Below, piece by piece: positions 50,969-62,876 of a stretch of DNA of 64,000 nucleotides. The translations under genes were made by a program, and so were the position numbers. The first letter of the stretch is position 1. Each line of letters opens with the position of its first letter. The stretch is from Tamarix chinensis (taxonomy: Eukaryota > Streptophyta > Magnoliopsida > Caryophyllales > Tamaricaceae): contig CM060175.1 of the NCBI GenBank assembly GCA_030549775.1, positions 80,012,245 through 80,076,244 of the forward strand. The letters run 5' to 3'. A model generated the notes under the pieces. It did no database searches and had not been told where the DNA came from. It saw only the letters and a program-made list of their open reading frames with translations.

Positions 50969-51528
50969 AGTTCTACATATTAAAAAGTGTGCACAATGAT
51001 TTTCTTATATAATTTTTTTGTAGACCTCAATTTATGGATCAAAACTTTTGATTAGGCAAATAAACCATTTTGTGATATGCTTACTTAATTTTTTTTTATA
51101 TTTTCCTTAGTAGAGCTACCCTTTGGTGGTATATCTACCTCATTGTTTATTCTCTTGTGTATGCCTAGAGTATTTGTACAAATCACATGTTGATTTTGAA
51201 ATATATTTTAAACTATTTACTAGATAAACAAGACATGTTATTTGGTGGTAGTCTAGTAGATGCGAAGTTAACAAATAACAATACTTTATTACAATTCAAT
51301 AGTCATTTAGTGTAACGTATATATAATAAATGAATAATAATAAATTATTACATAAAATATTCCATAATGGCTACCACCAAACATAATATCGTGGAGGATC
51401 TTCATAATTATCTTGTTGGTCTGGTTTATAATGAACACTGTAGTCATTGTGAACATCTTCTATGAACACTTTAGTCTAGAAAATGATAAGTGAAATTTTG
51501 GATATTGTATTGAAGCAGAAGAACTATC
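50969..51528. other. Unassigned AT-rich sequence, probable 3' non-coding part of the hAT element
   Basis: No coding similarity. It lies directly downstream (minus strand) of the hAT coding end. No clear terminal inverted repeat was found here. Confidence 0.4.
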
Positions 51529-53254
51529 ATCTTATGGTGGTGGTGATACGCCAGGTTGAGACAGATGCTCTGGGTTTTGATTTTGCTTTGAATGATAGCA
51601 ATAGTAATTTGAATGTGGATTTTGTGGTCGTGCTAATGGTATCTCAATGTTTCCATAGTTGTTATAGCTAGAGGAGAAAGATTGATAATCATAATATGGA
51701 TTTTGTCCTTGATATCTCTCTATCTCCGACCAACTAGATGTGTTGTGACCATAATCTCCATGCATGAGATTAGGAGGCACATATTCAAAAGGTTGATAGG
51801 CACCATAATCAAATTGATGGAATCTTAGATTAGAGTAATCTGAGTGGTGACCGTTTGAGCTTCTTTAACCTCTTCTACCACGACCATGAGTTGGTCGATC
51901 ATCACTATCTCCATGAAAAGTAGAGTTACTTTATCTATATGATCCAATTATGTCATATTCATACGTATCCCCCTACTCCAATACAACCACCACCACCACT
52001 ACCATCAATGTTGTTATCATCGTCACTCATACTCAGATGAGAATCATGAGATGCGCCACTAGGTTCATTTGTAGATTGGGAGTGATCAACAACACTATAC
52101 TAGATTGTAGAATCTTCTCCTAGTTCTGGTACGTGAAAGCTATTACTACCTTCTTGAACTTCATTATCATCAGCATCAAAGCCATTCCATGAAGATGTTT
52201 GATTATTTCATCTCTGGTATCAAGCAGATGATACCCTAGTTCTTCTAACCAAGGATTCAAAATATCATCTTCATGAAATATAGAATCCAAATTAATAGGA
52301 TTATATGATTTTTCTATCCCAGTTTGGCTCTTTCTCGTAAAACCTCTTTGGCATGCAACAAACCTCTTCCTCAAGTTTTAATGTATGTAGACGAAAAGAT
52401 CCAATTTTCTATACTTCAACCTGTTTCTAGATTTGGTATGCATTAAACTAAAAGTGCTCCAATTTCTTTCACAATTTGATGAGAGGGTAGTAACACTTAA
52501 GACTTTCACTGCAACCCTTGTGGAGCATAGTCCTCATACATATTCCACCATTCAACTAGAATTATAAGGTTTTATAATTAGTGTAAAGTTATAAGTTATA
52601 TCCATAAAACATTAAGAAGATATATAAGGTAGGTACCCGGATTGATGAATTTAATGGCTCTTTGTGTTGTAGCATCACTAAAGTCCTATTGTTTAAGACT
52701 GTATATATCCAGCTATATATTAAAGTTAAAATAATAATTTATCATCATTATTCTATTTAAGTTTATCTCGTTGAGAGCTTGAATCTGATTATCCATGCTT
52801 GGCTTGAGCCTTTATATCACTATTTTCAACCTTCTCATCACTTCTCAATCCTCTCTAATATCATTTCCATAACTTCCATATGCAAATAGAGGGTTGAGGA
52901 AATATCCTTTTAAAACTCACATGTAAATGAAATGATAATTTAGTAATATATTTTGCATCGACATTCAATAGGTACTTCACTAAATAAAATGAAATTTTAC
53001 CTTCAGCATACAAATCGTGGTGAAGCTAAAAGTTTTATCTATTATCGATGATCTTCCAATAATGTTTCCAAATCAACAATTCGTTTGGATGGTTAACTTT
53101 GCTCTCTCCATTGCTTCATAGAGAAATCTCATCGTTGGTTTCTCATCTCCATCCACTGGTCTTAGAAGTTAGAACCTTCACAATAGGTTATTGCACCTTA
53201 AGAATATCATTGGCCTTAGTCCATAACTTTCTTTCTTTGTCCGTGAGTTGGAGA
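51529..53254 (-). pseudogene. hAT transposase, C-terminal half (catalytic end and dimerisation domain)
   Basis: Minus strand, directly beyond L9. It runs ILQLTDKERKLWTKANDILK, KLTIQTNCRYW-like and ASPRFVC-like stretches with frameshifts, then GYFLNPLFAYGSYGND-like sequence near 52900 and the hAT C-terminal dimerisation motif TTLSSNCERNWSTFSLMHTK with SRNRLKYRKLDLFVY (about 52500-52400). The longest open piece (52374-52120) has LRKRFVACQRGFTRK and NPWLEELGYHLLDT. After a Gly-rich low-complexity part, the tail (51780-51532) is rich in Tyr, Ser and Asn. Stops and shifts make it non-functional. The first half is at 56295-57742; together they formed one gene before L9 inserted. Confidence 0.88.
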
Positions 53255-54003
53255 ATAATTATAATACCTGAAAAATTTGCTTAACCTAATTTCGTATCTT
53301 TAGCCCTAATTTGATCCTAATCCTAAGAAATATTACTGTTATCCTTAATCAACTTTCTTAATCCTGAAACTATAACCTAAAACCGAAACCCTGATACGGA
53401 TAAACCGAAATTCGTAAACCGAAACCGAAAAACCGCTAAAATTTCCGTTAATCTAAATTATTTAGCTAATCCCAAAATTTATAATCTAATCCTATTTCCC
53501 TAACGTTTCTCTCCTTTTTCCTTTTCTTTCTTATTTTATTTTCTTCCTTTCTTCCCTTCTCTTTCTTTTTCTTTTCTTTTCTTTTCTCTTCTTCTTTGCG
53601 CCAAAACTTTTTTAGTGTGAGAAGTTTTGCTTCTCCTGCACCCCCTCCACTTGCCTCCCTCATGCACCATCACCATCCCTACCAGCCCTGGCACTCCCTC
53701 GTGCTGCCTCCTTCTCATTCTCCTCCTCCTCCTCCTTCTTCTTCTCCTCTCCCTACTCCTATCAGCCCTGCCAGCCTGCCACCCTCTTCTTTCTTCTTCT
53801 TCCTTCTTCTCCCTGCCTTCTCCTCCCATGCAGGTTTCTCCTCCACCATCACCCCCTCGTGCCTCTGCCTGATTCCCCTCCATCTCAACCATCACCATCC
53901 CCCCGTCCTTCTTCTTCTTCTTATTCTCGGCAGAATTTTCATCATCATTGTCATCGTCATCACTTATCTTCCTTTTTCTCCTTCTTAGCATGCCACCTAC
54001 TAG

Positions 54004-54011
54004 TATAAATA
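54004..54011 (+). promoter_or_regulatory. TATA box of LTR L9
   Basis: AGTATAAATACCAC follows the pyrimidine-rich part and precedes another pyrimidine-rich leader, as in L2 and J1. Confidence 0.58.
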
Positions 54012-55239
54012 CCACAAACCCTCCATTTTATTATCATCCATCAACTCCCCAACCTTCTTATCTTCTCCCTTCTCCTTTCCCTTTCTTCTTCCTCCTTCTT
54101 CCCTGTTTTCAACACCCACACCACCCCTGAGCACCACCCAAGCCACCACCAGCCGCCCTTTGGCCGGTGGACCGACCACCAAGGTTACCCCAACCTTCCC
54201 CTAAGCCATCGCTGCTGACCACCGCCTCTTTTCCCTTCTCTTTCCCTCAGTTTATTGTATAGTTTCAGAGTGCACAGCCGTACAAACACTCAAATACCCT
54301 GCTGCACAGTTGTGCAACCCTTGCACCTTCTGGTCGTGCATCTTTTTTTCTCTCGACCAGTGCTACATAGCCATGCAACTTTTGCACCACCTGGCCATGC
54401 GTCTTTTCTTCCTTTAATTTGTTGTACATTGTTCCTGCACGACCGTGCAATTCTTGCATCGCCTGGCCATGCGTCTTCTCTTTCTTCAAACATGTTGTGC
54501 AATTTCTGCACAACCGTGTAACGTTTGCACCGCCTGGCCATGTAACTTCCTATTTTAGCCATGCCACCTTATTTTCACCCCAAATCATGTCCAAACACCA
54601 CCAAAATTTAACCATAGCTCCACCACACATATTTCTACACTTCCATACAATTCAAGTTTCCATTCGACTTCGATAAATTCCATTTTTACCCTTCTCTACT
54701 GTAATATCTCTCTTATTTTTTAACCCCCTATCCTAATCATATTTTATCTTGTTTCATAGGTGATTTTTCTGGTGATATCGGAGGAAGTATATGATTTACA
54801 TGCATAGAGCCTGGTGTCCTTGTCGGTAAGGATACATGTCATAGCTAGGGATTTATGTGATACTTGTCTCTTTGTATATGCTTATGTGTTGAGTATGTTA
54901 TATTGAATAATTCAAGTATGGAATTTCTATAAAATGATATTCTTGAGAGTAATGAAATTATGTAAGTACATGTTTGGGTATAATATTGATTACAAAATAT
55001 CTATAGGAAACTAGGGTTATGTACTTTGGATAATAATTGAAAATGTATATGCTTCGGGCTTTATAAAGCTTTGGGAGAATACAATTGTCTTGCCTACCCT
55101 AAGGGTATTATGATCATTTGAGGATAAATACGTGGTCGTACTTATGTGTTTAAATTGTATGTCTTGAATTTGGCATGATAATATACAATCAACTATGAAT
55201 AAGATATTAATCATGTAAAGTGAAATATCACTTAAGTTG

Positions 55240-55660
55240 GGCCGATGTGTTTATATGGCTCTGTTCCACCGGATAATAATAGTGGCTAAGGTGTGTTGTT
55301 CCCTAAGTGGTGCTCCAGTCTGTTCCACCGGATTAAGAATAGTGGGGCCCCATACTCAACGTGAATGAAAATACAATTAAGAGTTAAAGTATAAATGGAA
55401 AGATATTGATCATTTAAAGTGGAAGACTACGTGAGTCAGGACTGAGATGTTGAGTCCGTTCCACGGGATTAGTGGCTCGAGTATGTTGTCCCCGAGAGGT
55501 TCTTCAGATCATTCCACTGGTTTAGTAAATAGTGGATCAAGAGTATTTTACTTTGAAAGGTGTTGACTCCGTTCCATCGGATAATAATAGTGGCTCGGGT
55601 GTGTTGTCCTTGAGAGGTGTTTCAGACCGTTCCACCTGTTTAAGAATAATGGGGTCCCTG
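55240..55660 (+). repeat. Tandem array in L9
   Basis: Five units in two groups, with (G/A)TTCCACCGGATAATA-type sequence followed by AATAGTGG, alternating with GTGTTGTCC(T/C)(T/G)GAG. The central word is TTCCACCGG rather than GATCCACCGG, marking a subfamily with L4, L5 and L6. Confidence 0.85.
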
Positions 55661-55815
55661 AACTCAACGTAAATAAAAGATTTGGAATATGGTTTATCTA
55701 ATGAAAGACTTAAAATCACTAGTTTTCTAGCATTATTTGATTTGCGCGTGTATGATTTGCTTATAAGAATTCGTGTATCATGTGTAACCCTATTCGACTG
55801 TACCGTTACCTTACT

Positions 55816-55832
55816 CAGTACGCAGCGTACTG
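55816..55832 (+). other. Perfect 7-bp hairpin in LTR L9
   Basis: CAGTACG-CAG-CGTACTG, preceded by TTACT and followed by ATTATCCGTTTTATAGGTG, at the same place as in L2. Confidence 0.8.
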
Positions 55833-56294
55833 ATTATCCGTTTTATAGGTGTTGCTTAATCCAACTAGTAGACGACCCAGATGTTTATGTGTAGGTCGAT
55901 GAGGACCAGGTTGATGATTTCAAATATTTTGATGCTATATATGCGGATGAGTGATTCATTCATATTAGGGTTGGACATAGAGTCATATTATCTGGATGAT
56001 AGTTTTTAGCCGAATACCTTTTTGGACTCCTAGTTCCATGGGATCCCTTTTTGTTATATTTTGATATTGTAATCGGGGTTAATCTCCAAACACTTATTTG
56101 ATGTATAAAAAGGTTATCTCATCTTTTTCTAATCATGTTTTAAATTTTCTAATTATTTTGCCTTGTGATTGACATAAGGATAGCGGAGTAAGCTAGACTT
56201 ATATCAATTACGGCGGTAACACCCAAATATTTGATTATATGCTTCCGCTTAAAAAAAAAAATTTTAGTAGTAAATTTTGGGGTGCTACAATAAT

Positions 56295-57742
56295 GTCTCA
56301 AAATTTGGTTGCATGATCATCATTAATTTGACCATATTTGGTATGCTTCCATTATTCTGACTCCCACATGTTTTTGAGATTGTGCTTATACCTCACAATA
56401 CTATCCAACGTAATAAAGTTGGTAGCAAATATAATTATGCCAGGTCGAAGAAGCTGACAATCACTTATGAATTGTAACATTATGTCCACCACTTTGTCAT
56501 ATCTGTATATAAATTGAATGATGATTTGAGCCATTTTAAGTATATTGTGAATATTACTCTTCTTTGATATATCAACCAATATAAAATCTATGTAATGAGC
56601 AACACAACCTAACTAATATAGATGTGGAAACTTTTGCATCAATTTATTTCCTCCATTATTAATCGCAACTTCGTTATCTATCACGACTTGTACAACTATC
56701 TCGGGACCAACTTCCTCAACCACCTTTTTTATCAGCCTAAAGTAATAATATGCATCATTGGATGGAACATGGGTGGCATCAACAAATTTATAGAAAATTG
56801 TCCCACATTTTAAGTAAACTAAAAAGTTAATCAGACACATTTTATTTCGCCTAGTCTATCCATCACAGATGATGGTAACTCCCCATTGCTTTAATTGTGG
56901 TGACATTCCTTTAGTGATTGACATTCTTCCTTTAGATATACCTCTAAAAGCTCATAATCACTGGGTGGTGGCACACTATCTCTTACTTCACGAATAACTG
57001 TCATCAATGGCTTCGTAAATGGGGATTCTATTGCACTAAATTGTACTTTATTATGAGCAATCCAGTTTCGCCATGCCTTTCTCAACTTTCCTTTGAGACT
57101 TTTATATGCCTTTGTACCTGTATTAATTTTAGTATGTTTATTCGTTTGATGTTCTCTTTCTAAATAAACATTCATAGCTGTTAATCTTTCAGTAGGTGTC
57201 AATGAAGGTGTATATCCATATGAACCCCGGCTTCCTCTTACATTTAAGCTAGATGAGCGACCCGTTGGTCGAGAAGATTGTTGGTGATTGTTTCCACCTT
57301 CGTGATAATATTCATGATATTTCGTCCTATATATGTTTTGTTCATATTCTAAATCCGCTTCAAACCTACTCTTCCTTAAAGTCGTTTAAACACCTTCTTC
57401 TTCTTCGCATTCTTCATCACCACCAAGTGTTATTCTTGTAATTTCTCCTTTAATGATAATATCCCTTCTCTTATTTTCCAGCTTATTCTTTTTCATTTCC
57501 TGTAATATTTGTTCCATATTTCTTCGTACGTCAGTTGATACTTGATCATATTTTGCAACATTTCTTTTAACATGACCTAAATGCTCTTTTAGTCGTGTAA
57601 TTCCTCTATTAATAACTTTGCCACAAAAAATACACTTAACTTTTGGCCGACTTCCATCCATAGACTCTCCAAAATTCCATGCAATATCCCTAACCATATC
57701 ATGACCACTAGCATTATCATTACCACACGTTCGACGAGACAT
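56295..57742 (-). pseudogene. hAT transposase, N-terminal half with BED zinc finger and DUF659-like part
   Basis: hAT transposases cut and paste elements with 8-bp target duplications. From ATG at 57742 on the minus strand: MSRRTCGNDNASGHDMVRDI, then a BED-type zinc finger VKCIFCGKVINRGITRLKEH (CX2C and His kept; the usual last Cys appears as Tyr in NVAKYDQV). An acidic linker follows. At 57202-56891 there are AMNVYLEREHQTNKH and KPLMTVIREVRDSVPPPSDY (the conserved PP-SSYEL motif), and at 56840-56613 a DUF659/RNase H-fold segment FYKFVDATHVPSNDAYYYF and VVQVVIDNEVAINNGGNKLM (normally VTDN). At 56579-56352 it continues to KHNLKNMWESEEW. Frameshifts separate the pieces. The frame continues on the far side of L9. 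Confidence 0.9.
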
Positions 57743-59638
57743 GTTTAGTGGTAATATATCTAAAAATAAATAGGGTAACTATAACTAGTACATGAACTAT
57801 AAAAGTAATTATTTATATAATTATATAGGTGATGATGAGTTTTTAATATAACATAAACACACTTAGATTGTTATGTATATACATTAAATAAAGAAAATAC
57901 TATATATACTAAATCTAAGTATATACTTTTCTTAGTATTAAATAAATGCTACTACTCTTAGCCACTTTCAAATTATTATTAATTAATTTTTTGGGTACCT
58001 AATCTATAATATTAAAGTTATTGATAATAAATTATCGTTATGTTATATTTATAAAAAATTACAATAAATTAATACTATAACAATTGTTTATTATCCATCC
58101 ATTAATTTTAATCATGTACTAATTTAATTAATATTAAAATTACTTAACTAATAAGTAATCATACAAAATTATTAATAATAAACTATTATTAATTTGTTAT
58201 AGTACATGACTACATGTACATAACTATATATATTAATAATAAATTAAAATTATAATAATTCTAAGTATTAATTTATACATATACTAATTTAATTAATTAT
58301 TAATATAATGTGATTACTAGACTAAGCATTAATATTTTACTTAATTTTTTTTAGATGTAGCATGTAAAAAATAGCAACACATTAGTATATTATTGAACTA
58401 ATAAGTAATAGCTAATTAATAAAAAGTAGACATCATAAGTTAAGTAGACTAGTTAGTTGGTTAATAAAAAACAGGTAGTATTATAGCATGTTAGTAAAGT
58501 AGTTTAGCATAAGTAATTTATATATTTTATGTTCACTAAATATGAAATGCTAACTCTTGCGATGGAGTGTAAACGAAAGTCTCGAAAGATGAGACTTATC
58601 TATTATCTCTTAGAGTCTCGGTGAGTTGATTCTTTGTCTTCGAAGTTCAGAGTTCAAAGTCTTCAGACTCTTCTCGTTCCCAGTTCTTCCCACACTTCCA
58701 AGCTTGCCGCTCGTGCTCGCCAGTCGTAATTTCTTGCTTGCCGCTCACACTTGCTTATCTAATTTCGTTTGTTGTGGGCCTGAGACTTTTTGATTCCAAG
58801 CTGCGAGTCTTGGCTTCTTCATTGATGATGACCAAACAGCTGAACAGAACCAAGTGACCGAAGTAAATTCCACCTAGAGCCAGTAATGAACAGTTGACGA
58901 ACCAGGCACTGCCGGATTAGTTGTGAATTACGGTTAATATTTTTCTCCTTCTTATATGTGATTTGTTTTCTATGTTGTTGATATATATAACCATGTTGAT
59001 CAATAATTGCTATTTAATGTTGTTGGTAAATTACTGCCCTGAATGGCTGAATCTCGTTAGCTTGTCTTCTATTTATGCTTTTCTAGTGCTGCAATTCACT
59101 TTCGATGACTAGGTGGGTTACTTTTGGTGCTGAGGGGACAAGGGTAGGGTAGGGTAGGGTCGTAGTGCACCATGGATGGTGCATATAGTTTTTAAATTTT
59201 TCTGCAATTTTGGTAGAGTCATTGATATTTCGATGCAATATTGACGATATTAGCTGAAATTTAATATTGTGCTAATATATCGACAATATTGGTGTGATTT
59301 TTTTTTTCCATCGTATTTCGGTATTTTTTTGTCACAGTTGACTTGGATACCGCAAAATTGCGGCCGATACGCAATTTCAGAGTTGCGATTTCGTTGTATA
59401 GGAAGGGTGCATGCATGTATGTATGTATAGACAATCGATGATGGTGTATGGCTCGACAGAGAGATAAGGTGAAGGTGATGGTTGTGAGAAGTGGGTTTGA
59501 CAAATAGGAGTATGGAGTAAGTTGCATGCATGAGAAAATGAGGGAGATAAGATGAGTGCTTCTAGGTAGGATAGAGAGGCAAGAAAAAGTAACACGAGGG
59601 ATAGAGGGTTGACAGATGTATGATATGATAGGAGTAGG

Positions 59639-59688
<50 letters not shown>

Positions 59689-60060
59689 TTAGGATTATAA
59701 TGGTAGGATTAGGGTACCATTTAGGAAAATAGATCATAAAAATAAGCCTATTTCAGATAGATTTTAGAAAAAAAGTGATAAAAATAATTTGGGTATTTAT
59801 TTAGAAACTTATTTGAATTACAATTAAATATTAATATAAAAATAATTAGGTCAAAATTTAAAAGTTAGTTTTTGATTAAAAAATAAAACATCCAAAATCA
59901 AATATTACAAACTTTTAAAATGTTACAAATAAAATTCGTTTCTAGACAGAATAAATCATCATATTCAACTTAGTTAATCCTGTTTACTCAAATCGAACTA
60001 TAAATAATGATTATTTATGGTATTTCGTGTCATATTTTCTGTTTAGTAAAAATATTATTT
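57743..60060. other. Unassigned sequence between hAT and the RRP5 homolog
   Basis: Very AT-rich at 57760-58550. A more GC, pyrimidine-rich part at 58560-58930 might be a leader of the hAT element or of an unrelated transcript. Four GGGTA units lie at 59145-59160. Minus-strand frames at 59250-59595 are not supported as genes. The hAT terminal inverted repeat probably lies here but was not identified. Confidence 0.4.
59641..59688. repeat. (ATT)n microsatellite
   Basis: About 16 uninterrupted ATT units. Confidence 0.95.
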
Positions 60061-60350
60061 TTCAAGTAATATAAAATCCATATGCGGCATGGGCGCATCA
60101 GGTCCGAATGGTTTAACCAGGGTTGTCGAAGTCGGTCAGAACAATACACGAGCAACAGCCGTTTAAAAGAAGTCGGGGATCATCAAGAGAACAGCGACCG
60201 CCGCAACGAACTGACTGAACCGAAATAGGTCGACCACTGACATTCACTACCGCCACCTCCTTAAAGCCTTCACTGCCGTTACCACTAGTCAACAAGTCGA
60301 AGCAGTGTCTTCTCTGAGAACGTTTCTGAAATTCATTTTGCAGTGAAACA

Positions 60351-60808
60351 ATGGCGGGAACAAACAAGAAGCACACGAAAAGAAAACCTAGAGACCACGG
60401 TCAGAAGACTTCTGTTAGTTCAAGCAAGAATTTGAGCGATGGTATTCAATCTCAAGGTTCAGATCTTCAATTTGACGACGGCGTCCCTGACTTCCCGAGA
60501 GGTATTTCTCAAAATGTCCCTTAGTTTTATTTGTTTTCTGTCACCTTGTCCTGTATGCTATGTTGTTTAATTAATATTTAATTGGGCTGGAATACGTAGG
60601 AGGGGCGAGTTCATTGAGCAAGCGAGAGAGAGATGAAGTTTATGCGGAAGTGGAAGCAGATTTTGATGAAGTAAAGGAATCGAAGACGAGGAAAAGAAAC
60701 AAGATGATGAAGACCATTCGTAATCCAGCTGAGGATGAACCTGGTTCGCTCTTTGGGGACGTACTTGCTGGGAAGCTTCCTAGGTTTGCTAATAGAATAA
60801 CTTTCAAG
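60351..60808 (+). CDS. RRP5: RRP5/PDCD11 homolog, first two coding exons (gene continues beyond window)
   Basis: RRP5 is a nucleolar S1-repeat protein needed for early pre-rRNA cleavage and assembly of both ribosomal subunits. Exon 1 is 60351-60501, starting at ATG in GTGAAACAATGGCG and ending GAG|GTATTT. Exon 2 is 60600-60808, after the acceptor TACGTAG|G and ending AAG|GTATAT. The two join in frame to 120 codons. The protein begins MAGTNKKHTKRKPRDHGQKT, a basic nucleolar-type N-terminus, then LQFDDGVPDFPRG, GASSLSKRERDEVYAEVEAD, RKRNK, and EPGSLFGDVLAGKLPRFANR ending ITFK. The order DFPRGG-SL...E..AEV, then GSLFGD...GKLP(R/K)(F/Y)ANRIT, is what I know from plant RRP5 just before the first S1 repeat. 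S1 repeats and C-terminal HAT repeats are not in the window. Assignment rests on recall of the family. Confidence 0.82.
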
Positions 60809-61550
60809 GTATATGTAGTATGATTTCGGGTGTTTGATATTCATATGAATCCAAGATATTAACTTTAGTGCCATGTTCTGTAGCCATGTACGTTTTCCTT
60901 AAGGCTAAGCTGTTTGTTAATAATGATTTTGGAAAGGAGATAATTATTTGCCCTAATGCTTGGTGTCTCCATTGACATATGTTGACTTTAATGTTTTCTC
61001 CTGTACCAATTTAATTGAATGAAGACTCTGCAATTGACGAACTTATATGCGTTTTTGATTTATTACCTTGAGTTGAGCTACCAAGGATGCAGCTCAGCTT
61101 AGTCGAGGCACTTAATGCAGGATGCAAGGTTGGTTATTTATATTAGGAGTGGTGATAGTTGAAGACTATGGTCTTCCTGTTATTTATATTTTAGGAGTGA
61201 ACTCTCTAACATCACCTGCCTCTCTTTCCTGAAGTGAAGCATAACAGGGTACTCTTATGCCCTTCTTATCTCAATAGACTAGTTGGGTCAGTCCTGCTGT
61301 CTCAAATATTTATTTCCTTCTCAGATTTCATGATAGGGTGGACGCGGAAAGCATGTTTTTTATTTTTCATTTTTGGCTGGAGCTAACAGTTATAACACAT
61401 TGAATAGTGTATGCTGTGGATAATTGCCAATTAATATACTTAAAACATGATTTCTGGCATAAAGACTAAGTTTCTCTAACTTGGAGATGCATTAATGTGA
61501 AGTCCAAATGACAATTCCTCGCATAAAGCGAGCCATTGATTTAATATATA

Positions 61551-61802
61551 CTCCCTTCGTCTGTTTCATAATATTTTAGCACATTTAGTTAGAAGTAATA
61601 AAATTCATAAACTTGGACACCTAAATTCACTAATAGACCCTTACCTTCATTGTTCTCTTCTAATTAATTCTGCAATTACCTATGATAATAGTGGGGAAAA
61701 TGGGTAATAAAACACTCAATGCTCTATACATTTTTGTAAAAGAACATATATTGTGAAAAAAATTGAAAAAACTATAGGCCTTATATTGAGAAACAGAGGG
61801 AG
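61551..61802. mobile_element. Stowaway (Tc1/mariner) MITE, 252 bp
   Basis: The left end CTCCCTTCGTCTGTTTCATA and the inverted right end CTCCCTCTGTTTCTCAATAT agree apart from a short gap. TA lies directly outside each end (61549-61550 and 61803-61804), the target duplication of Tc1/mariner elements. The terminal sequence is the usual plant Stowaway CTCCCTCCGT type. It is non-coding and sits in intron 2 of the RRP5 homolog. Confidence 0.9.
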
Positions 61803-62876
61803 TAATAAATTGCAATGTGTTCTGTTTATTCATCAAGGTTAACTCATCTATGGTCTGTTGAAAAATGGAACTTGAGCTTATTTCTTTTGGTTCCTTAATG
61901 ATCTATTTCTGGGGCTGCATATATAATTCTAAAGAAAAGGATTTAGTTGCAAAATAATAATAAATAGTTACGCTGATAGACAGGAAAACATACCATGTTA
62001 CATTAGACAATGCTAAGAGGGTTGCTGTTTTAGCTTCATGTTGTCGCATCCTATAATGGAAAAAAAAATCAGCCTTTTTTTTTGCACATGTTGCCCACAA
62101 AAGATAAAAACAAAAATGGAATAAGACTATGAAAATGAAATTAGATAGAAAGTCAAGAATATGAGTTGCCTGATTTTTGAAGTCTAGCATAAAGATTTCT
62201 TGATTCCTACTCTTACAATTCAATAGCAGTGCTGCTATAGCATAGTGATTGCTATTTTGTGAATTCTAGGTTAGTCGCTAGTCACGATGCGAAATTAGCG
62301 ACATGCAACAGTTTTATAAGTTCATACATTTAGCATCGATAAATCGGAAAATTCAAGTCAGAGATTTATTGAAATTTCCTAAAGAAAATCATAATCATTT
62401 TTTGTTATTTATTTACTATATATATGTTGGATCAACTTACCATTGAATTATAATTAAGCATTGCTATTTATTAACTTCACATTTATTGGCAAATAATATA
62501 TCTTTTTTTCATTCTAAGCCAAATGCAAGGTTGTTAAGACAGTTTAACATATAATGACTCATTTAAATGGTTATAATATAGAATACTAATTTAATGAATA
62601 TTTATATTTAAACGATAATTAAAGTATACGATGCGACGACCGTGGCATATAATTTATTGTTTACAACGTTTTGATACCACAATACTGTGACCACCATTTT
62701 ATTGCTTGTTTCTACCCAAGCAATGGAAATAACCATATGTACCCATAAAGAAATTGTGGCCGGCATCTGTCTTGATTTAACCTTTAGCGTGATTGAAACA
62801 TCACCTTCGTTCCTGAAATACACTTTCAAAAACTATTTTTAGTTCATTTCTCGTATTGCTTTTCCTTTTTGCCTCT

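Larger units (their letters stand above)
53260..56289 (+). mobile_element. Solo LTR L9 (L family), 3030 bp, flanked by ATAAT
   Basis: It starts TATAATACCTGAAAAATTTG (TG changed to TA) at 53260 and ends AAATTTTGGGGTGCTACA at 56289. ATAAT is present directly outside both ends (53255-53259 and 56290-56294). It has a pyrimidine-rich part (53500-54240), a TATA box at 54004, four or so CACAGCCGTGCAA / CTGGCCATGCGTCTT words (54270-54545), the GGTGATATCGGAGGAAG...GATAAGGATACATG block (54766-54837), the tandem array (55240-55660) and a 17-bp hairpin (55816-55832). No gag-pol is present. It is inserted in the hAT transposase gene in the opposite orientation. Frames at 53466-54562 on both strands come from composition. 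Confidence 0.94.

Noticed and set aside
53466..54562. Frames on both strands in the pyrimidine-rich and repeat-rich part of L9
   Set aside because: Same composition effect and short word repeats (CTGGCCATGCGTCTT); no recognisable domain on either strand.
59145..59165. Telomere repeat
   Set aside because: Only four GGGTA units occur; the plant telomere unit is TTTAGGG and the run is too short.
57743..59640. Terminal inverted repeat of the hAT element
   Set aside because: No TAGGG/CAGGG-type end with a partner beyond 51 kb could be matched by eye.
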